Below, piece by piece: positions 5,844 through 9,983 of a stretch of DNA of 9,983 bases. Below the pieces are notes generated by a model. That model worked only from the letters and a program-made list of their open reading frames with translations. It was not told the origin of the DNA and searched no databases. Source of the stretch: Bacillota bacterium. GTDB lineage: Bacteria; Bacillota; Clostridia; Oscillospirales; Ruminococcaceae. Each line of letters starts with the position of its first letter. The stretch's first letter is position 1. A program made the position numbers and the translations under genes. The stretch spans positions 1 through 9,983 of the forward strand of contig JAEZQD010000099.1 in the NCBI GenBank assembly GCA_023413185.1, read 5' to 3'.

Positions 5844-6386
5844 TCACAGCTCCCGCCCGTTTTGCACAAACGCCTTTAACAGGGCAATGCCCGTCTTTGC
5901 GTCCTTGATTCTGCCGTCGAGCACCATATCTACCGCCTCGCGAAGGGGCAGGGTGCACACGTCCAAGAATTCGTCCTCGTCCAGACTTTGCCCCACATGG
6001 GTAAGACCCGTAGCGAGATACAGGTAGATGACTTCGTTTAGATACCCGGGTGACGGGTACAGCTCGCCCAACGAGGTATAATTCTCGGCGGTAAGCCCCG
6101 TTTCCTCAGTAAGCTCCCGCTTGCCGCATTCCAGCGGGTCCTCGCCGGCCGAGCGTTTGCCCGCGGGCAGCTCAAGCAGCTCCTCCATATACGGGTAACG
6201 AAACTGGCGCACCAGCGTGACGTTGCCGTTATCGTCCAGCGGCAGCACGCACACCCCGCCGGGATGCTCCACCACCTCGCGGGTGGCGGTCTTTTGGTTT
6301 TCAAGCTCCACCGTATCCACACGCAGAGAGAGGATCTTGCCGCAAAATACACAGCGTTGGTCGAGCGTCTTTTCATAATGCGCCAT
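5844..6386 (-). CDS. nudF: NudF-type ADP-ribose pyrophosphatase (Nudix hydrolase)
   Basis: A 180-residue cytoplasmic Nudix enzyme that should hydrolyse ADP-ribose to AMP and ribose 5-phosphate, clearing the free ADP-ribose that arises from NAD turnover. A complete Nudix box lies at 76-98 (G76, E82, R90-E91, E94-E95, G97). It is preceded by the ADPRase signature VRQFRYPYMEELLELPAGK (59-77) and followed by YPSPGYLNE (110-118), with a proline about 15 residues past the box that distinguishes ADP-ribose pyrophosphatases. The N-terminus carries CVFCGK (C12, C15), which looks like half a zinc knuckle; no partner cysteines are obvious. The ATG at 6386 is chosen for AAGGAG (6398-6403) 11 bases ahead; the open frame extends 23 codons further but crosses the promoter. 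It is transcribed alone from a promoter at 6444-6473 and diverges from the M14 peptidase gene. Confidence 0.9.
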   Translation of the reverse strand: MAHYEKTLDQRCVFCGKILSLRVDTVELENQKTATREVVEHPGGVCVLPLDDNGNVTLVRQFRYPYMEELLELPAGKRSAGEDPLECGKRELTEETGLTAENYTSLGELYPSPGYLNEVIYLYLATGLTHVGQSLDEDEFLDVCTLPLREAVDMVLDGRIKDAKTGIALLKAFVQNGREL

Positions 6387-6443
6387 CGTGTTCGGTTCTC
6401 CTTTTATATAATCACAGGGTAATCCTTTGGATGGGTCGACTAT

Positions 6444-6473
6444 ATTGTACACCATCCCAAACCGTGGTGTAAA
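6444..6473 (-). promoter_or_regulatory. Sigma-A-type promoter of nudF
   Basis: On the minus strand TTTACA (6468-6473, five of six) is followed after 18 bases by TACAAT (6444-6449, five of six). The -10 is about 57 bases before the ATG. A perfect dyad fills the spacer and reaches into both boxes. Confidence 0.6.
6448..6471. promoter_or_regulatory. Candidate operator dyad inside the nudF promoter
   Basis: TACACCA (6448-6454) and TGGTGTA (6465-6471) form a perfect 7-base inverted repeat with a 10-base spacer. It runs from the -10 to the -35 of the nudF promoter. A dimeric repressor bound here would block RNA polymerase. The site lies upstream of the predicted transcript, so it is not an RNA hairpin of nudF. 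I do not recognise which regulator it would serve. Confidence 0.45.
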
Positions 6474-6511
6474 GGTATCGCAGATTGGTTATGCGGCAGA
6501 TAGTACCCGAA

Positions 6512-6517
6512 TATACT
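6512..6517 (+). promoter_or_regulatory. Possible -10 element for the M14 peptidase gene
   Basis: TATACT about 62 bases before the ATG at 6579. No convincing -35 is seen at the right distance (TTATGC at 6489-6494 is poor). A 6-base inverted repeat, ATAGTA (6500-6505) and TACTAT (6514-6519), overlaps it. Low confidence. Confidence 0.3.
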
Positions 6518-6578
6518 ATACAATCAATAAAACGCAAGCTATGACGATTTATGCAGACAATACGATGGGGGCATACAG

Positions 6579-7511
6579 ATGGACAGATTTTACAAGGGCA
6601 CACCCGACTTTGCAGCCTTAACGCGCAGGCTGGCAGCCATCTGCACAGAGTGCATCCCCGCCGAGCTGTTTTGCGCGGGCAAAAGCGTTCTGGGGCGCGA
6701 GCTGTGGGCGGTGGGCTTTGGTCAGCGCAGGGGTTCGGTGGTGTTTGCGGGCGGCTTTCACGCGCAGGAGTGGATTACCGTCTTGCTGCTCACCCGCTTT
6801 TTGGAGGAGCTTGCAGAGGCGGTTACAAGGCGAAAAGCCCTGTGCGGCATCCATCCCCATCAGGCGCTGCGCGGCAGCGGGGTGATTATTCTGCCCTGCG
6901 CAAACCCCGACGGGCTGGAGCTTGTGGCAAACGGCATAAAAAGCGCGGGGATGTATAAAGCCACGGTGCAGGAGATATCAGGCGGCGACCTGAAGGGCTG
7001 GAACGCAAACGTGCGCGGGGTGGACATTAACCACAACTTTGACGCGGGCTTTGCCCTGTGCAAGCGCATGGAGCGCGATAACGGCATCACCGCCCCCGCA
7101 AGGCGGCAGTATGGCGGCACCCACCCCGAAAGCGAGCCGGAGACGAGAGCACTGTGCAACCTGTGCCGGATGTACCGCCCCGCGCGGCTGGTGGCGTTCC
7201 ACAGCCAGGGGGAGGAGATCTACTACGACTACGGCAAAAACACCCCGCCCGAGTCGCGCGCCGTGGCGGAGCATTGGTCGGGTCTGTGCGGGTATACGGT
7301 GTGCTCGCCCACCGGTATGGCGTCGCACGGCGGGTTTAAGGATTGGTTTATTCAGGAGTTCTACGCCCAAGGCTTTACCATAGAGGTGGGTATGGGGGAA
7401 AACCCCCTGCCCGCAAGCGACCTGCCCGACATCTACGCAAAGCTCAAGGCAATGCTGATGAATGGGTTGTTCGGCTGCGAAAACCCCGCCGATATTGGCG
7501 TATTTGGTTGA
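6579..7511 (+). CDS. M14-family zinc carboxypeptidase (gamma-D-glutamyl-diamino acid peptidase-like)
   Basis: A 310-residue metallopeptidase without a signal peptide or membrane segment, so probably cytoplasmic or, by context, possibly in the forespore. The zinc ligands are H61 and E64 (GGFHAQEW) and H208 (VAFHSQGEE). The catalytic glutamate is E269 (FTIEVG). Bacterial M14 proteins of this type cut gamma-D-Glu-diaminopimelate bonds in muropeptides, in peptidoglycan recycling or spore cortex work; I infer that substrate class and cannot prove it. In carboxypeptidase A the motif NRN supplies the Arg that binds the substrate carboxylate. Here the matching segment is VDINHNFDAGF (148-158), with His152 in place of Arg. 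The stretch 177-190 (QYGGTHPESEPETR) is a typical pre-His family loop. The ATG at 6579 follows GATGGGGG at 7 bases. An earlier in-frame ATG is not needed. Confidence 0.88.
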   Translation: MDRFYKGTPDFAALTRRLAAICTECIPAELFCAGKSVLGRELWAVGFGQRRGSVVFAGGFHAQEWITVLLLTRFLEELAEAVTRRKALCGIHPHQALRGSGVIILPCANPDGLELVANGIKSAGMYKATVQEISGGDLKGWNANVRGVDINHNFDAGFALCKRMERDNGITAPARRQYGGTHPESEPETRALCNLCRMYRPARLVAFHSQGEEIYYDYGKNTPPESRAVAEHWSGLCGYTVCSPTGMASHGGFKDWFIQEFYAQGFTIEVGMGENPLPASDLPDIYAKLKAMLMNGLFGCENPADIGVFG

Positions 7512-7535
7512 CGGCGCATAAAAAAGGACTATAAT
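7508..7535 (+). promoter_or_regulatory. Sigma-A promoter of the sugar kinase gene, overlapping the M14 stop codon
   Basis: TTGACG (7508-7513) and TATAAT (7530-7535) are separated by 16 bases. The -35 box includes the TGA stop codon (7509-7511) of the preceding gene. The predicted start of transcription leaves a leader of about 36 bases before the kinase ATG, so the kinase can be expressed independently. Confidence 0.75.
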
Positions 7536-7578
7536 TGTAAAAGACAGGGATACAGAAAATGATAGGGGAGGCAAACCG

Positions 7579-8550
7579 ATGTTTGATGTGACGGCTTTGG
7601 GCGAGCTGATTATGGACTTTACGCCCGCGGGTATTTCGGAGTTCGGCAGCCCCTTATTTGAGCAAAACCCCGGCGGTGCGCCCGCAAACGTGGCGGCATG
7701 CGTCACAAGGCTGGGCGGCAGTGCCGCGTATATCGGCAAGGTGGGGCAGGATGCGTTTGGCAGAGGGCTTAAGGGGCACCTCGCTTCGAAGGGTGTGGAT
7801 GTGAGCGGGGTAAAGGAAACCAGGTTTTACCCAACCGCGCTTGCGTTTGTGCTGCCAGACCAAAACGGCGGCACGGTACAATCCTTTTACCACAGCAGCA
7901 CCGCCGACGTTCGCCTGACAGCGAGCGAGGTGGATCTGTCGCTGATTAACAACGCCCGCGCCTTTTGCTTCGGCTCGGTGAGCATGACCGACGAGCCCGC
8001 CTGCACCGCCACCATGACGGCGGCCGCACACGCAAAGCAGATGGGCAGGCTGGTGTGCTACGACCCAAACCTGCGGCTTTCGTTGTGGGAGAGCGAGCGG
8101 GTAGCCCGCGACTGCATCCTGCGCGGCATGCAGTTTGCGCAGCTGCTCAAGCTTTCCAAAACCGAGTTTGATTTTGTGACGGGCAGCCTGACGCTGGAGC
8201 AGGGCTGCCGCAGCCTGCTGCGAGAGTATAACCTTACCGCCGTGGTTGTAACGCTGGGCAACAAAGGCGCGTACTGCGCTACCCTGTCGCACGAGGTGCA
8301 TGTGCCCGCCTACGACATCGCGGTGCTCGACACCACAGGCGCGGGCGACGCGTTTGTGGGCGGCTTGTTGTACCGCATCCTGCGGTTTGAAAAGCCCCTT
8401 GACCGCCTGACGCTTGCCGAGATGATGGTGTGCCTTGATTTTGCCACCGCCGTCGGCTCGATGACCACCACGATGCGCGGTGCGATGAACGCCCTGCCCA
8501 CCATCGAGCAGGTGTACGAGTGCATGCGCAACACACCGAAGATGGTTTAA
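7579..8550 (+). CDS. PfkB-family carbohydrate kinase, fructokinase-like
   Basis: A 323-residue ribokinase-superfamily sugar kinase that transfers the gamma phosphate of ATP to a sugar hydroxyl, most likely of fructose. The N-terminus FDVTALGELIMDFTPAG, with PLFEQNPGGAPANVAA (25-40) as the first PfkB signature, is very like Firmicute fructokinases (ScrK type). IGKVGQDAFG is at 52-61. The substrate-lid region and CYDPNLRLSLW (160-170) follow, and the second PfkB signature is DTTGAGDAFVGG (251-262), with D257 as the catalytic base after the anion hole GAG. Length is normal and the motifs are intact. The start has a strong AGGGGAGG site (7564-7571) 7 bases ahead. No transporter or sucrose gene is adjacent, so 2-keto-3-deoxygluconate or another sugar cannot be excluded. 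No hairpin terminator is visible after the stop codon. Confidence 0.9.
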   Translation: MFDVTALGELIMDFTPAGISEFGSPLFEQNPGGAPANVAACVTRLGGSAAYIGKVGQDAFGRGLKGHLASKGVDVSGVKETRFYPTALAFVLPDQNGGTVQSFYHSSTADVRLTASEVDLSLINNARAFCFGSVSMTDEPACTATMTAAAHAKQMGRLVCYDPNLRLSLWESERVARDCILRGMQFAQLLKLSKTEFDFVTGSLTLEQGCRSLLREYNLTAVVVTLGNKGAYCATLSHEVHVPAYDIAVLDTTGAGDAFVGGLLYRILRFEKPLDRLTLAEMMVCLDFATAVGSMTTTMRGAMNALPTIEQVYECMRNTPKMV

Positions 8551-8572
8551 TTTTTACAACAAATGCACTTTA

Positions 8573-8601
8573 TTGACAAAATTAGTCGGCGGTTTTATAA
8601 T
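8573..8601 (+). promoter_or_regulatory. Perfect consensus sigma-A promoter of the AT-rich two-gene cassette
   Basis: TTGACA (8573-8578) and TATAAT (8596-8601) are separated by exactly 17 bases, matching the consensus at all twelve positions. It is the strongest promoter in the window. The leader to the ATG at 8651 is about 43 bases and contains AGGGG 7 bases before the start. Confidence 0.88.
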
Positions 8602-8650
8602 TAGGTGAATGGTTTTCATTATATATTTTTAAATCTCTTAGGGGTACGAT

Positions 8651-9178
8651 ATGAGTATGGACGTTAATAGACATCCTGTTTTGTTTTCGACAGCAACGTT
8701 ATTGGCGTTCAAAATATCCAAAGAGTACTATAATGACAGACATTTTGTTTGGTGTACGACCAGTTTTGATGATTTTAATCAACCCGGTTCTTCCAACCCG
8801 AGAACAATATGTAATAAGTATTTGGACCAGGCTTTAAAAGGGGATAAGCACGGAAACGAAATTATTAGAAATAAAGCAAACATACTTAAGGGAGCCAGAA
8901 TAAAGTGTAATGAAGGAATTATAACAGAAGAACAACGAGAAAAGATTATGGCTACCGTTACCGATGCACCATTTGAAGCGTTCATGCCGGTTGTTTACTT
9001 AGTAAAGACGCAGATTGTAATTGACAAACTTCAGATAGTACCAGATACGAGAAAAGCAAATGATACATCGAAAGAATATATTGTTAACGACTTACAGCCT
9101 AGCGAATTTACTATAATCAGTTTTTATGATATACTAAATGGAGTAGTAGCGTTTAGAACTGAGAGAGCGGGTGATTAA
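8651..9178 (+). CDS. Protein of unknown function, first gene of an AT-rich two-gene cassette
   Basis: A 175-residue soluble protein that I cannot assign to a family. There is no signal peptide or membrane span. An N-terminal part contains KISKEYYNDRHFVWCTTSFDD (22-41), followed by a Ser-Asn-Pro turn (SSNPRTICNKY, 48-58). A lysine-rich helical middle has IIRNKANILKGARIKCNEG (71-89) and EEQREKIMATV (93-103). A hydrophobic strand-like stretch (FMPVVYLVKTQIVIDKLQIV, 111-130) leads to a tail ending ISFYDILNGVVAFR. Base composition is about 35% GC in a sampled stretch, against about 67% in the neighbouring kinase gene, with many AT-ending codons, which suggests acquisition by transfer. Translation starts at the ATG with AGGGG 7 bases ahead; a second Met at residue 3 is less well placed. 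The next gene follows after 2 bases. A defence or toxin-antitoxin role fits the layout but is unproven. Confidence 0.8.
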   Translation: MSMDVNRHPVLFSTATLLAFKISKEYYNDRHFVWCTTSFDDFNQPGSSNPRTICNKYLDQALKGDKHGNEIIRNKANILKGARIKCNEGIITEEQREKIMATVTDAPFEAFMPVVYLVKTQIVIDKLQIVPDTRKANDTSKEYIVNDLQPSEFTIISFYDILNGVVAFRTERAGD

Positions 9179-9180
9179 TC

Positions 9181-9519
9181 GTGGAGAAGCTGCATATTGA
9201 CAAGGGATGCCAATTGCCAAATCAAAAAACAAAAGCAAAAAGGTTAATTGACTTTAATAAGTTGAGTTACGATCAACTACTTGATGTAGCAAATGCGGTT
9301 GAGATGGGCATGCGGGGGTTTAACAATGTTAATGTGGTTGACCCCAAATCACGCGCTGTAGCTCAAAAAGTTCTTCTGTTATATAAAAACCCAGATACAA
9401 TTGGAAGATCAAATTTGCTTTTGCAGGAATTAAATCGTGAGATCATTAAGAAAAACGCACAAATCAGCAAGGGGCAAAACGGTACAAAATTATATAATGA
9501 CCTTATGAATAACCGATAA
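9181..9519 (+). CDS. Protein of unknown function, second gene of the AT-rich cassette
   Basis: A 112-residue, lysine- and asparagine-rich soluble protein, probably mostly helical, with no family I recognise. Visible segments are a basic N-terminus (NQKTKAKRLIDFNKLSY, 14-30), a helix DQLLDVANAVEMGMRGF (31-47), and a leucine-rich stretch VAQKVLLLYKNPDTIGRSNL (60-79) followed by LLQELNREIIKKNAQ (80-94). The start is GTG at 9181, 2 bases after the stop of the first gene; only a weak purine run (GAGAGAG, 9161-9167) precedes it, so translation probably depends on coupling. The gene ends 12 bases before a strong terminator. Its small size and coupling to the larger gene would suit an antitoxin or accessory subunit, which is inference only. 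Confidence 0.75.
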   Translation: MEKLHIDKGCQLPNQKTKAKRLIDFNKLSYDQLLDVANAVEMGMRGFNNVNVVDPKSRAVAQKVLLLYKNPDTIGRSNLLLQELNREIIKKNAQISKGQNGTKLYNDLMNNR

Positions 9520-9531
9520 GAAGTAATACCC

Positions 9532-9560
9532 ACCCGCCGAACCGCTCGGCGGGTATTTTT
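9532..9560 (+). terminator. Rho-independent terminator of the AT-rich cassette
   Basis: A perfect 9-base stem ACCCGCCGA (9532-9540) / TCGGCGGGT (9546-9554) with loop ACCGC is followed by ATTTTT (9555-9560), 12 bases past the second gene's stop codon. It insulates the downstream spoVA genes. Confidence 0.93.
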
Positions 9561-9622
9561 ATGCCCAATAACGGGAATATTTTATGCACGGCGCGTCAAA
9601 ACTACCCAGTAAGAATGGCGCG

Positions 9623-9636
9623 GGGGTATTTACCCC
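9623..9636. promoter_or_regulatory. Short palindrome GGGGTATTTACCCC upstream of spoVAC
   Basis: A perfect inverted repeat with 6-base arms (GGGGTA / TACCCC) around two bases, about 90 bases before the spoVAC start. It has no T run, so it is not a terminator. It could be a protein-binding site or chance. The rest of 9561-9724 shows nothing else clear except a candidate sporulation -10 box. Confidence 0.3.
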
Positions 9637-9687
9637 GAACCCATGGCTTTTGTGTCGGTCACCCTACCTTATGATATAGCAGCCCGC

Positions 9688-9694
9688 CATTATA
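9688..9694 (+). promoter_or_regulatory. Possible sigma-G/sigma-F-type -10 box for spoVAC
   Basis: CATTATA matches the Bacillus sigma-G -10 consensus CATWHTA and lies 30 bases before the spoVAC ATG, as expected for a forespore-expressed spoVA operon. No good -35 (GHATR) is found 17-18 bases upstream, so this is tentative. Confidence 0.3.
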
Positions 9695-9724
9695 CGGCGC
9701 TGCGAGAAAGGATATGGTTTACCC

Positions 9725-9983
9725 ATGTTTCATCTGACCCCAAGCGAATACTCCCAGCTGGTGAAGCGCGCGGAGCGCCCGTCTACCACCGTGCGCGACT
9801 GCGTGGTGGCTTTTCTATGCGGCGGCGCGGTGTGCGTCATCGGCGAGGCACTTATTACGCTGTACCACCAAAACCCCAACGTCACGCAGGAGATGGCAGG
9901 CACGCTGACCTCGATTACCCTTATCTTTGCCGCCTCGCTGCTTACCGGGCTGCATGTGTTTGACGACATAGCAAAGTTTGCCG
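9725..9983 (+). CDS. spoVAC: Stage V sporulation protein AC, N-terminal part (cut by window edge)
   Basis: The first 86 residues of SpoVAC, about 150 residues when complete. SpoVA proteins form the spore inner-membrane channel that takes up dipicolinic acid during sporulation and releases it in germination; SpoVAC itself behaves as a mechanosensitive channel in B. subtilis. The start EYSQLVKRAERPS (8-20) matches the family's short basic cytoplasmic head, followed by CVVAFLCGGAVCVIGEALI (26-44), the first membrane segment with the family's AFxxGGxxCxIG pattern. A second membrane segment, LTSITLIFAASLLTGLHVFD (61-80), runs into DIAKFA, the beginning of the conserved D-IA-FAGAG motif. The ATG at 9725 is supported by homology; a GAAAGGA site (9705-9711) lies 13 bases ahead, slightly far. 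spoVAD and spoVAE usually follow. This gene marks the organism as a spore former. Confidence 0.93.
   Translation, partial: MFHLTPSEYSQLVKRAERPSTTVRDCVVAFLCGGAVCVIGEALITLYHQNPNVTQEMAGTLTSITLIFAASLLTGLHVFDDIAKFA

Noticed and set aside
6978..7739. Long open frame on the minus strand (253 codons) opposite the M14 and kinase genes
   Set aside because: It is a shadow of high-GC codon bias. The plus-strand frames carry intact catalytic motifs and ribosome sites.
7654..8301. Long open frame on the minus strand (215 codons) opposite the kinase gene
   Set aside because: It is the complement of the PfkB coding sequence, with no recognisable domain or start signal.
9643..9963. A 106-codon plus-strand frame over the spoVAC start
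   Set aside because: It overlaps spoVAC in another frame. Only the spoVAC frame gives a recognisable membrane protein with family motifs.

Overview
The window looks like chromosomal DNA of an uncultured, spore-forming, GC-rich member of the Clostridia, probably Oscillospirales-like. The evidence is a spoVAC gene entering at the right edge, Gram-positive-style AGGAGG ribosome binding sites, sigma-A promoters with TATACT/TATAAT boxes, and short GTAGGGG hairpin repeats of a kind I remember from such genomes. The taxonomic call is inference; no rRNA or other marker is present.

Minus strand, right to left from about 6480 to 1. A nudF-type ADP-ribose pyrophosphatase has its own promoter, and a perfect dyad lies between the promoter boxes. 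Next comes a two-gene unit: a sugar-transfer-type ATP-grasp protein with a TTG start, and a HAD phosphatase, closed by a strong terminator. Then a zinc-ribbon protein plus GyrI-like protein pair, with an extended -10 promoter, a dyad over the missing -35, and a terminator. After about 540 bases of non-coding DNA carrying a mosaic of GTAGGGG hairpin repeats, a compact operon runs nudC, a small membrane protein, hemW and an extended-SDR epimerase/dehydratase cut by the window edge. The membrane protein gene and hemW overlap by ATGA.

Plus strand, left to right from about 6510. An M14 zinc carboxypeptidase is followed by a PfkB sugar kinase (fructokinase-like) whose promoter overlaps the carboxypeptidase stop codon. 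Next is an isolated AT-rich cassette of two genes of unknown function (175 and 112 residues), 2 bases apart, with a perfect consensus promoter and a strong terminator. Last is the 5' part of spoVAC.

The housekeeping genes concern nucleotide clean-up (NudC, NudF), radical-SAM heme chemistry (HemW), sugar and phosphosugar metabolism (HAD, PfkB), peptidoglycan-peptide cleavage (M14) and sporulation (SpoVAC). They do not form one pathway. The best candidate for something undescribed is the AT-rich two-gene cassette at 8573-9560. Its composition differs sharply from its neighbours (21 of 60 bases are G or C at 8881-8940, against 40 of 60 at 8281-8340) and I recognise neither protein.
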